Assembly (NCBI RefSeq): GCF_020169515.1
Contig: NZ_JAHMHW010000021.1
Coordinates: forward strand, 1 to 64,000
Reading direction: 5' to 3'
From: Paenibacillus vietnamensis
GTDB lineage: Bacteria; Bacillota; Bacilli; Paenibacillales; Paenibacillaceae
Length of the DNA stretch: 64,000 bases
Of this stretch, positions 48,501 through 55,211 are shown in pieces. How positions within the stretch are numbered: position 1 is the first letter of the stretch; each line of letters begins with the position of its first letter. The notes beneath the pieces are model-generated. The model made no database searches and had not been told where the DNA came from. It saw only the letters and a list, made by a program, of their open reading frames with translations. The position numbers and the translations under genes were made by a program.

Positions 48501-49645
48501 AACGGAGGAAACGTTATTTCCTTACGGAGTGGGGGCTGCGGCTCGTTCCCGAAGCAGAGGAAATGGAGCCGGATGGCGATGCGGCTGCGGATTGGCTTGC
48601 TGTATGCAAGTCAATCGTTACCAAGCTCGAATCCGCCGTATCCCGTTCCAACAAGGAAAGGCTAAGCGGCGTGCTTCAGGATTATTTCAACGCCTCTAAG
48701 CATTTGCTGGCCGAATATGTGCTGGAGGCTGATATTAGCGAGTCGGGGAGAATTACGCTGCTATCCATGCGGGATCGCACTCGGCCTCAGAAGCCGGCTG
48801 TATTGCTTGCAGAGATGGTCGATATTCTGACGGAGCAGGAAAACTTGCTTAGCGAGAAGGATCGTGAGTTGTTTGAAGAAATTATTCTGCGGAGCGTGGG
48901 CAAGTCGATTCGCCAACGCATTCAACGTGCCGAGCTGTGGTTGAAAACGATGAACAGGCTGATGGCAGAGCGGGACACGTCGAGCGGTTTGAAGCTCCAG
49001 TTGCATTGGCTGCCAAAAGCGGCGCAGTCGGAAACTGAATTAAACAGTGACGAGCTGGTGGATCTATTGCGACGGGACGCGCATTTGCTGCGTGATGACG
49101 AAGTTGAGCGGCTCGTCGGACATTTCCGATCCCGCGTCCAATGGGCCAAGCAAGGAGCGGCCGATGAAAGGGAGGCGCTGCGCAAACATATTTACGAGAT
49201 GCTTGATTATCGCTCATGGTTCCAATTCGCTCTGCGGTACAAGAAAGGCGATGAAGCGCAATATCGCGAGCTGACGGATGCGAGATTCAACGTGCTGAGC
49301 GGCGGCGAGAAAGCAATGTCGATGTACATTCCTCTGTTTGCCGCTACCTATTCGCGTTATGCAGATGCGAGTCCTGACGCGCCAAAAATCATTTCCCTCG
49401 ACGAAGCCTTCGCCGGAGTCGACGATGAGAATATTCGCGACCTGTTCGGCTTGCTGACGGAGATGGATTTCGACTTTATGATGACTTCCCAAGTGCTTTG
49501 GGGCTGTTACGATACGGTTCCTAAGCTTGGCATCTGCGAAATTTACAGACCCAAGGATGCCAACTATGTGACGGTGCTGCGTTACCGTTGGGATGGAAGA
49601 CGTCTGGAGCCGGTTGCCGGCCATGGAGGTGCCGCCCAGCCGTGA
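45497..49645 (+). CDS. jetC: Wadjet system SMC-like ATPase JetC, type III (TIGR02680)
   Basis: A 1382-residue SMC-like ATPase. Walker A LRGTNGAGKSVTMQSFIP is at about residues 40-57. Long coiled coils run through about 270-500 and 790-1010, with a middle non-coil (hinge-like) region at about 590-740. The ABC signature LSGGEKAMSMYIPLFA (about 1266) and Walker B IISLDEAFAGVDDENI (about 1297) close the head domain. Length and order match TIGR02680. JetC extrudes DNA loops to inspect DNA size and topology; circular plasmids are then cut by JetD. All ATPase motifs are intact, so the system looks functional. Confidence 0.9.
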   Translation: MTDWPLEEQKRDRWQMNRAGILNFWFYEDEEFELEDGRLVLRGTNGAGKSVTMQSFIPLVLDGDKHPNRLDPFGSKDRKIEFYLLGDKEEHTDRTGYLWLEFYHPAKNIYKTIGIGLRARRGASQIGFWGFVLEDGRRINHDFWLYDRVLESEGQGKYPLDRKGLEGAIGAGGQVVQEQRGYRDLVNRSLFGFYDKEAYIDLLNLLIQLRSPKLSKDVKPTAIYEILVRALPPLHEEELRPLSEVMEDMDQLADRLEELKLHRSELEKLNRSYEQYNRYLLYQSGEQLLTAHAERQEVSRQLSGLSKELQSAVQDRMDVEEAQARNQEQTVSTETELELLGRSEAMEKQHELDQAEQSLKETALYVEQAQKRLTAALRSQETAELAADKARKLQAELLGQQEEGLSELEQLAGDMEFVHHGVYSRYWSPEPPDDASFLAAWRRDVEAHRSSVGEAIRLAEQEREAGQMVAEYDKQLGAMRSERDQAEHAMRKKEEASESALYVWKEHLLTWKQSLVQLRLGEAAVQAMFEASSALSYDRQNVETVLEPVRIEADRNRQEIIAAKLELDQQVKQLKAEREALAAEKLTWEQNREPEPARSQARERTRSEYGPKQGAPLYEVCDFYAHIGAEQRSSVELALLGNGLLDAWIRPDGQIGAVGDKDEDVWIVPQPIEWGYTLADVLKPMPSAESGLSEQQIEAVLRSFAWGEGFDSELLSQDRTAMVVGTDYYQFGSVFGKIDPSLHRVQFIGKEARKQYKQSEISRLNQEITLREGSMAELSERIAELEEAIQSIQLELSRFPNQDESFAALRRSWSEQYEASTRFKLLLEQENRLADQLRAKQLLWAELKQAFLAMTAGWSRLKSLRDLQEARQAIGGYMEAISQLHSDWREYKQRSEEAKRYEADAKEQAELAETEEELRDELFDKQYSLRVKAEQLRKLMDELGISDLYERISSLKTRRQELVKERDRLAKELMEMAARIAVLRERQSSLAEREQSSDDHLERRKRYFLTEWGLRLVPEAEEMEPDGDAAADWLAVCKSIVTKLESAVSRSNKERLSGVLQDYFNASKHLLAEYVLEADISESGRITLLSMRDRTRPQKPAVLLAEMVDILTEQENLLSEKDRELFEEIILRSVGKSIRQRIQRAELWLKTMNRLMAERDTSSGLKLQLHWLPKAAQSETELNSDELVDLLRRDAHLLRDDEVERLVGHFRSRVQWAKQGAADEREALRKHIYEMLDYRSWFQFALRYKKGDEAQYRELTDARFNVLSGGEKAMSMYIPLFAATYSRYADASPDAPKIISLDEAFAGVDDENIRDLFGLLTEMDFDFMMTSQVLWGCYDTVPKLGICEIYRPKDANYVTVLRYRWDGRRLEPVAGHGGAAQP

Positions 49646-51006
49646 GGGAAACGGAAGCGATTCGGAGCTATTTTAGGCAGCCCGGGTTTGAGCGTTTTTT
49701 GAAGCTGCTCGCGAGGCAGTATATGGCCTCCAAAGAGGGGGTAAGAGGGTATGTGACGCTTACGACCATTAGTGATATTGAACGAGAAACGCTTGATAAT
49801 TTTTACAGAACGTACAGTCCTCCGGTACCGGGCGAAACAAAACGGTATTCGTTGAAGAAGTTCGAGAAGCTTTTAAAAGATAACCGATTCGAGCTGACGA
49901 TACCAAAGCTGCTCGAGCTGTTAAACGGTGAGCCGGTTCTGACGCGTCGAGAGCAGGCCATCCGAATAAATTTGGAATGGACCAGCATTATCCAATCCGT
50001 AATTGAGGAAGTATGTGTGACGGGTGGTGAAACCGATAATGGCATCTTTAGCTGGGTGCAGGGGCTTATAGATGATTCATCACCAGGTTCCCGCACTCTC
50101 AGAATCGTGTTTGCCAAGTCTCCGGAGGAAGCGCACAGGTGTCTCAAGCTTTGTATAGTTGCTTTAAAAAGCAGCGTTGCGGCGCAAGGCAGCAAGCCTA
50201 TTCGGTTGCCTGTTTTGGCGGTGGAAATTACGGGCGACGCACATGCATTGGACTGGAAGACTCCGCTTGGGCGTCTGTTCTGGTGGGGGCTAACGGCGAT
50301 CCAAGAGCTGTCGTTTGCGCCTATGCTGGAAGATAGCCAGCTTGAATCTGCGGATTTGACGCCTGCCAATAACTCGCAAGCCATTTTAATCCGGGAAGGG
50401 TACCGCCGAGGCGGTGTTTCCGACGACGATCTTTCCTCTCAAGTCATGCTTTACGCGCCGGAGCTGTTTGGCGTGCGGGAAGAGCGCATATTGACGCTTA
50501 GACAAGTAGAGCAATTAACCGCGGAGCGGTTTGGACAGCGTTGTTTTACGCGCATTCATATGGTAGAGAATCCGTCTGTATTTGCCGAACTGATGGATGC
50601 GGATGCGCAGAAGAGAGAAGAAACAAATAGTGATATCCCGCCTGTTATCATTTGCGGAAACGGTCAGCCTGCAACGGCTGTAATTAAGCTGCTTGATGTA
50701 CTGCTCAGCTGCCGTGAGGGAATTATGTTGTATTATGCAGGAGATTTGGATCCTGCCGGACTCAGCATTGCGCGAGGCTTGCAGCTGCGCTATCCGGATG
50801 CTTTTCGTGCTTGGCGCATGGATACAACTCAATATCTCCGATATTTCCATAAAGGAATTCCATTGAGTGAAACAGATTGGTCGCGTTTGGCCGAATCTCA
50901 ATACGATTGGGACTCAGCTTTAGCAGAAGCTATAAATGACAAGCGAGTCAAGCTTCATCAAGAGTTGTGGATCACCGAGCTGCTTCAGGATTTAAAGCGT
51001 TTCTGA
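49642..51006 (+). CDS. jetD: Wadjet system nuclease JetD, type III (TIGR02679/DUF3323-DUF2399)
   Basis: A 454-residue protein with an N-terminal DUF3323-like half and a C-terminal Toprim-like DUF2399 domain. The acidic Toprim residues are visible as ENPSVFAEL (about 308) and YYAGDLDPAGLSIARGL (about 365-381), the DxD motif for metal-dependent cleavage. GTG 49642 is the start: it overlaps the jetC stop (GTGA) and GGAGGT lies upstream. JetD is the strand-cutting subunit in Wadjet. A decayed ssrA-end copy follows within 20 bp of its stop. Confidence 0.88.
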   Translation: MRETEAIRSYFRQPGFERFLKLLARQYMASKEGVRGYVTLTTISDIERETLDNFYRTYSPPVPGETKRYSLKKFEKLLKDNRFELTIPKLLELLNGEPVLTRREQAIRINLEWTSIIQSVIEEVCVTGGETDNGIFSWVQGLIDDSSPGSRTLRIVFAKSPEEAHRCLKLCIVALKSSVAAQGSKPIRLPVLAVEITGDAHALDWKTPLGRLFWWGLTAIQELSFAPMLEDSQLESADLTPANNSQAILIREGYRRGGVSDDDLSSQVMLYAPELFGVREERILTLRQVEQLTAERFGQRCFTRIHMVENPSVFAELMDADAQKREETNSDIPPVIICGNGQPATAVIKLLDVLLSCREGIMLYYAGDLDPAGLSIARGLQLRYPDAFRAWRMDTTQYLRYFHKGIPLSETDWSRLAESQYDWDSALAEAINDKRVKLHQELWITELLQDLKRF

Positions 51007-51023
51007 AAGAAGGAAGCTGAGGC

Positions 51024-51090
51024 CATCTTCGAACAAGGGTTCCGTCTCCTTCGCCTCCATTAACATGAAGGCCGACCGTATGAGGTCGGC
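51024..51090 (+). repeat. Decayed ssrA 3'-end copy 1 with terminator
   Basis: TCTTCGAACAAGGGTTCCGT and CTCCTTCGCCTCCATTA align with ssrA TCTTCGGACAGGGGTTCAAA and TCCCCTCGCCTCCACCA. A GCCGACC-GTATGA-GGTCGGC-TTTCTT hairpin follows at the same relative place as the ssrA terminator. Confidence 0.7.
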
Positions 51091-51336
51091 TTTCTTCAAA
51101 GATATGAATTTCAAGATTCCAAGCCTATCCATATGGTTCGACCGATCCTTATGAGGGGCGAGTGCTGATCGATACGGGGCTCGGAAGTACGCTTTTCAAT
51201 GCTGGCTTGGTTGGAGATATTGGAATCGTTCCTGAAGAGAATGATAAATGAAATGACTGTCAGCCCGTTTTCGTAATAGTGATGTATGTAGCATCTCCAA
51301 ACACCAAACAATTTCAGCATCACACTCCGACGAATT

Positions 51337-51405
51337 GTGGTCTTGCACAGCTACGCTTCGCCTCCACCATGTAAATTCACAACCGCATGAGGTTGTCGAT
51401 TTTTG
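51337..51405 (+). repeat. Decayed ssrA 3'-end copy 2 with terminator
   Basis: GTGGTCTTGCACAGCTACGC followed by TTCGCCTCCACCAT matches ssrA GTGGTCTTCGGACAG and CTCGCCTCCACCA with a short internal loss in the T arm. ACAACC-GCATGA-GGTTGT-CGATTTTT follows as a terminator. Confidence 0.6.
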
Positions 51406-51461
51406 CTTTATATACTTAAAAAAGTTTGATAAAATGTATATACGTTATAAAAGTTATTACT

Positions 51462-51476
51462 GTTATAAGGTATAAC
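51462..51476 (+). promoter_or_regulatory. Palindromic operator candidate of the toxin-antitoxin pair
   Basis: GTTATA-AGG-TATAAC is a perfect inverted repeat, and a related GTTATAAAAGTTAT half lies 18 bp upstream. It stands between TTGATA (51426) and the antitoxin start, where an AbrB-type antitoxin would autoregulate. Confidence 0.4.
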
Positions 51477-51516
51477 TTATTGAGTGCTGATCATACTATG
51501 GAAAGGAGAATGTTAT

Positions 51517-51810
51517 ATGAATGGTGTGGTGAAAATGACGAATGATAAACGGAATGTGACGCGTTATTCCCGCAAAATAGGACGAATGGGAAACAGTTTG
51601 GGTGTAAGCTTGCCTAAAAGTCTTGCTGCAAAGCTAGATGTTTCGCAAGGGGATGAGATTGAATTCATTGAAAATGATCGTGGTGAAGTGGTATTGAAAA
51701 AGGTTCGACAAAGTAAGCTGCCCGATCATGTCCGTCCTGAAGTTCTGGAAGCTTTCTTTGATATCTTTGAAGAGGATAAGGGAATTCTTGAGGATTTAAA
51801 GGACCGATGA
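51517..51810 (+). CDS. AbrB/SpoVT (MazE-like) antitoxin
   Basis: A 97-residue swapped-hairpin AbrB-type DNA-binding protein. GRMGNSLGVSLPKSLAAKLD and the next strand QGDEIEFIENDRGEVVLKK (about 28-68) are the domain; the acidic C-terminal tail (EAFFDIFEEDKGILEDLKDR) is the likely toxin-binding part. GGAAAGGAG lies 8 nt before ATG 51517. The toxin gene starts 1 bp after its stop, a typical antitoxin-first operon. Confidence 0.87.
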   Translation: MNGVVKMTNDKRNVTRYSRKIGRMGNSLGVSLPKSLAAKLDVSQGDEIEFIENDRGEVVLKKVRQSKLPDHVRPEVLEAFFDIFEEDKGILEDLKDR

Positions 51811-51811
51811 T

Positions 51812-52204
51812 ATGACTAATTTTCTGACCAAGGAAGAAGTAATCGCAGCACACTATTTTATGATGAAAAGAATGAATGACGCAGATCAAGCAGGCGTGAA
51901 AGATCATGGTTTGCTGGAATCTGCGGTACATAGACCCGGGCAAAGTGTATTTGGAGAAGATGCTTATCCAACTTTATTTGACAAGGCTGCAGCGTTTCTC
52001 GAATCTCTAGTGAAGAATCATTGCTTTCATAATGGTAATAAGCGGACAGCCTATCTGGTTACAAAGTCATATTTGATGTTGAATGGATACCATCTGCGAA
52101 TGGAACGTATATATGCGGTAGAATTTATAGTCGATATTGCAAAAGGATTACATACTTTGGAGACTATCGTTCATATTCTTGAAGAGCATGCTGAAGAAAT
52201 CTAA
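51812..52204 (+). CDS. doc: Doc-type (Fic fold) toxin
   Basis: A 130-residue death-on-curing protein. The Fic motif reads HCFHNGNKRTAYLVTKSYL (about 69-87), matching HxFx(D/N)GNKR; His, Asn-Gly-Asn-Lys-Arg are intact, so the protein should be active. Doc toxins phosphorylate EF-Tu and are held by a Phd- or AbrB-type antitoxin; the latter is encoded just upstream. It probably stabilises this end of the island. Confidence 0.88.
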   Translation: MTNFLTKEEVIAAHYFMMKRMNDADQAGVKDHGLLESAVHRPGQSVFGEDAYPTLFDKAAAFLESLVKNHCFHNGNKRTAYLVTKSYLMLNGYHLRMERIYAVEFIVDIAKGLHTLETIVHILEEHAEEI

Positions 52205-52224
52205 TTTAAAGCGGCTGCTCAGTT

Positions 52225-52340
52225 GATATCAAAGCTGCAACTATACCTGTGGCGTGATCTTCGGACAGGGGTTTAACCCCCTTGCTTCCACCAATACCAT
52301 GAAAAAAGGCACCGTGACAGGTGTCTTTTTTGCATTATTG
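52225..52340 (+). repeat. Right attachment repeat: diverged copy of ssrA 3' end plus terminator
   Basis: GATATCAAAGCTGCAACTA aligns with ssrA GACATCAAAACTGTGACTA. After an 11-base loss, TGTGGCGTGATCTTCGGACA, GGGGTTT and CTTGCTTCCACCA match the tmRNA T arm and acceptor strand with several changes. GGCACC-GTGACA-GGTGTC-TTTTTTGCA then copies the ssrA terminator and ~30 further bases. It marks the right end of the island. Confidence 0.8.
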
Positions 52341-52382
52341 GGTTATATAGCAGTTAAAAAGCAGAAGCGGTTGTAACAAAAG

Positions 52383-52451
52383 AAGGACCGGCACATTTTT
52401 ATTATCGAGGATCCGGACGGAAATCAAATTCTGTTTGATCAGCATCGATAA
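52383..52451 (+). pseudogene. C-terminal fragment of a VOC/glyoxalase-family gene
   Basis: Twenty-two codons read KDRHIFIIEDPDGNQILFDQ-HR and a stop. The IEDPDGN-x-I-x-F string is the typical C-terminal metal-ligand strand of VOC proteins. No upstream part exists: the diverged ssrA copy ends ~40 bp before. The front of the gene was probably lost when the island formed. A strong terminator follows. Confidence 0.6.
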
Positions 52452-52453
52452 AA

Positions 52454-52503
52454 AGAGCCCTTCGCCCCGTAAAAGCTTAAGCATTGACGGGGCGAAGGGC
52501 TCT
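52454..52503. terminator. Bidirectional terminator with 17-bp stem
   Basis: AGAGCCCTTCGCCCCGT is the exact reverse complement of ACGGGGCGAAGGGCTCT. It serves the truncated VOC gene on plus and the VOC gene on minus. Confidence 0.9.
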
Positions 52504-52538
52504 GTCCTCTTTTATAAAACTTTCAGACGATCCAAAGT

Positions 52539-52934
52539 CTATTTCGCGTTCTTATCCGGCTGATGAATGCCAAAAAGATTTCCTTCCGTATCGATATAAT
52601 ATCCCTGCCACGCCATACCAGGAAGAGCGTATTTCGGCATGGCAATCTTGCCTCCAAGACTAATAATTTTAGCTTCGGTAGAATCGTAATCTTCCACCCC
52701 CATCGTACAGGCATAGCCATTCATAGGCTGACCTGACTCAGGGGAAGGGCCTTGACGCTGCATCAAAGCTCCATTAATTCCAGGTTCATCGGCGTCGCCG
52801 GTTACAGCTCCAAAATAAGGCATTCCAGCGTATTCGCTCCAATCCTCAAATGTCCATCCAAATACCTCTCCATAAAACTTCTTGGCACGTTCCATATCAT
52901 CTACATGGATTTCGAAATGAACTAATCTTCCCAT
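52539..52934 (-). CDS. VOC family protein (glyoxalase-like)
   Basis: A 131-residue protein with two beta-alpha-beta-beta-beta modules. FEIHVDDMERAKKFYGEVFG (about 6-25) and the second half ending DTEGNLFGIHQPD hold the usual H/E metal ligand positions. VOC proteins include glyoxalases, antibiotic-binding and dioxygenase proteins; the substrate here is unknown. RBS AGGAGG lies 5 nt before ATG. The neighbouring remnant at 52383 belongs to another VOC gene. Confidence 0.85.
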   Translation of the reverse strand: MGRLVHFEIHVDDMERAKKFYGEVFGWTFEDWSEYAGMPYFGAVTGDADEPGINGALMQRQGPSPESGQPMNGYACTMGVEDYDSTEAKIISLGGKIAMPKYALPGMAWQGYYIDTEGNLFGIHQPDKNAK

Positions 52935-53045
52935 AATTACCTCCTATTTTTGACATGCTTAAAACTTTCTTTATTATGTTTCCCTTTCCTACCTCTTTAT
53001 AAATAAATTATGGAAAATATCTAAAGGAATAAATAAGCATGCTTC

Positions 53046-53675
53046 CTATGAAGCCAACGCTTCCTTCGTAATCTGCTCAATGTCGATCGGCGATCTGGAT
53101 GCTTCACGAACGATATCGGGTAAAATATGCTCGAGAAAATAGGTTACGCAATGAAGCTCGATTCCCTTAATTTTGATAAGAGCACTTCGATACATTACGA
53201 TAAATTCTTTTTCCGAATTCCCTCGCTGAAGCTCTGCTATGGCTTCATAGACTTGGTCGAGCTTATCGGCCACTTCCAATATTCTGCCTTCTACCGAATC
53301 GTCTTTGCCTTCCCGCAGCTGTCTGCGGAAAATAGGCTGAAATTGCTCCGGAATATGCTCGTCGATAAAATGAGCAACCATTCCTTCTTCTACTTTTTGC
53401 AGCATGGCGCGCAGCTCGAGAGAATAGTGTTTTACAGGCGTTTTAATATCCCCGATAAAAATTTCCCCGTAATCATGACTGCTGGTAATTTCGTACAGCT
53501 TCTTCCAATCCACATTAACGCCATTGCTCTCTTCAATATCCGCCAATGTTTTGGCATATTGAACGACCTTCCAGGAATGAGCGGATACGCTATGCTCCTG
53601 AAATTTGAATTTGCCTGGGCAACGGATAATTCGCTCTAAATCGGTTAACGATTGGAAATACGTATGAATACCCAT
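53046..53675 (-). CDS. HD-domain hydrolase, YfbR-like 5'-nucleotidase family
   Basis: A 209-residue HD-fold phosphohydrolase. Metal ligands are visible as EHSVSAHSWKV (His about 32), SSHDYGEIFIGDIKTPVKHY (HD about 68-69) and VADKLDQ (Asp about 137). The order and IGDIKTPVKHYS resemble YfbR, which removes phosphate from deoxynucleoside monophosphates. Monocistronic; RBS AAGGAAC. No gene is seen in 53676-53896. Confidence 0.8.
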   Translation of the reverse strand: MGIHTYFQSLTDLERIIRCPGKFKFQEHSVSAHSWKVVQYAKTLADIEESNGVNVDWKKLYEITSSHDYGEIFIGDIKTPVKHYSLELRAMLQKVEEGMVAHFIDEHIPEQFQPIFRRQLREGKDDSVEGRILEVADKLDQVYEAIAELQRGNSEKEFIVMYRSALIKIKGIELHCVTYFLEHILPDIVREASRSPIDIEQITKEALAS

Positions 53676-53896
53676 ATGGCAAGTTCCTTTCTTGTACGGA
53701 ATGTATGGTGTAGCGGTATATGAAAAGTATAAATTCCAATTGTTAATAGATAATTAAACTTGAAGGAAGTTATGATCTTTAAGTAGATCGGAATCGATAA
53801 GCTTCACCTGTGCAACCTTTCTCAAACAAAGCACGTCTAAGGGGCTGGAATGACTTAACATCCAAATAACGTACAACGTGGAAGGAGCTTTATCAC

Positions 53897-55030
53897 ATGC
53901 ACAAGAAAAAGCTGATCGTATTGTTAACGGCTGCCGGATTGCTCGGGACTACGGCTGTTGTAGGAGCGTCGGGCGTGGTGGAGAAGGTGAACGGCTTTTT
54001 GAAGAAGGACGTAAAGGTTCTGATCGATGGTGAAAATACTTCGCTGACACCGGTTTATATCAATGGCAAAGCCTATATTCCGGTACGCGACGCTGCGGCC
54101 GGTTTGGGATACAGCGTAAACTACGACGCTAAAAACAAAGAAATCGAGCTGGACACTATTTCCGACGACGAGGAAGCCGATTACATAGACGGAATCGGCG
54201 TTATTGTCGACGTAAAAGCGGATGGCGCAGACCGGTATCGAATCGAGCTGCTCGGCAAGGGCGCTAACTCCTGGGTTATTTTATATGCAGATAAAGAAAC
54301 CGTCATTAAAGACGCAGACGGCAAAGACTTTGCAGCCAAAGATTTGAAAGCCGGCATGGAAATTACGGCCGAATACGGACCGGTTATGACCATGAGCTAC
54401 CCGGGACAATCCCACGCCGCTTCGATTACGGTCGACGCGCAGCGGTTGATCAAGGAAGAAGCCATTCAATCGGTTGAACGCACGAACGATGGCTGGCAGG
54501 TCCGGTTTGGCGAAACGAAAGACGGAGAAACCGTCACAAGCCTGGTCCTGAACGCAGGCAAAGAAACGAGCGTTCTGACCGCTCAAGGAGAATCGGTCAA
54601 GTGGGAGGATTTGAAAGCCGGAACGAAGGTGCGCGCTTATTACGGGCCGATTATGACGAAGAGCCTTCCGCCGCAAAGCCCGCTGTTCTATCTCGTCGTG
54701 CTGTCTGATCTGCAAACCCCGGAAGGCAAATTGACGGAGGAAGCGGCGCAAGAATATCGTGATTTGGCATGGGCACAAGTAGCGAAAGAGCAAGCTTCCC
54801 ATATTACGACGAAGAAAAATGAAGCGCCTGTACAGATCGTTGCTGCAAAGGACGCGTATGTCATGGGCTCAACGGACGAACAAAAGAAATTGTTTGAAGA
54901 GATTAAGGCCGCAGGCGGCAATCTGGTAACGGTAACGTACAATACCGATCAGGATGCGCTGCTTGGACCGTTGGTCGTCGCGTTTGATTTTGAATCGAAG
55001 CAGTTCCTCGGGTATTATCCGAGAAAGTAG
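53897..55030 (+). CDS. Secreted protein with copper-amine-oxidase-like N-terminal domain
   Basis: A 377-residue exported protein. The signal peptide is KKKLIVLLTAAGLLGTTAVV with cleavage probable near residue 25. A CuAO_N1-type domain follows (VLIDGENTSLTPVYINGKAY, then IPVRDAAAGLG; about 37-80), common on Paenibacillus surface proteins. Then come two related units ending YGPVMTMSYPGQS (about 160) and YGPIMTKSLPPQS (about 248), each preceded by DLKAG. The last ~100 residues have no recognised motif. Function is unknown; wall-associated scaffolding is likely. RBS GGAAGGAG. Confidence 0.72.
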   Translation: MHKKKLIVLLTAAGLLGTTAVVGASGVVEKVNGFLKKDVKVLIDGENTSLTPVYINGKAYIPVRDAAAGLGYSVNYDAKNKEIELDTISDDEEADYIDGIGVIVDVKADGADRYRIELLGKGANSWVILYADKETVIKDADGKDFAAKDLKAGMEITAEYGPVMTMSYPGQSHAASITVDAQRLIKEEAIQSVERTNDGWQVRFGETKDGETVTSLVLNAGKETSVLTAQGESVKWEDLKAGTKVRAYYGPIMTKSLPPQSPLFYLVVLSDLQTPEGKLTEEAAQEYRDLAWAQVAKEQASHITTKKNEAPVQIVAAKDAYVMGSTDEQKKLFEEIKAAGGNLVTVTYNTDQDALLGPLVVAFDFESKQFLGYYPRK

Positions 55031-55044
55031 TTTGGTGAAAGAAT

Positions 55045-55080
55045 GCGGAGCAGGATATGATCCTGCTTCGCTTTTTTTTT
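55045..55080 (+). terminator. Rho-independent terminator
   Basis: GCGGAGCAGGAT-ATG-ATCCTGCTTCGC is followed by TTTTTTTTT. Confidence 0.95.
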
Positions 55081-55211
55081 ATAAGCATCAACAAAAATCA
55101 GTCACCCGCAGCAAAGGCCTGTTGTATGGCCTATTTACCGGGTTCTTGTACACCCATTCGGCGGTTTCCAAATATAATATGGCTGACAATACATTGGAAA
55201 GGAGTGCCGCC

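Larger units (their letters stand above)
51007..51516. other. Non-coding scar region between jetD and the antitoxin gene
   Basis: It contains two decayed ssrA-end/terminator units (51024-51090 and 51337-51405). Between them, a 40-codon open stretch (51130-51250, containing GRVLIDTGLGSTLF) without start or RBS looks like a gene fragment I cannot identify. The promoter-operator of the toxin-antitoxin pair occupies 51420-51516. Confidence 0.6.

Noticed and set aside
38302-52340. Prophage
   Set aside because: No capsid, tail, terminase, portal or lysis genes are present. The content is defence, toxin-antitoxin and relics.
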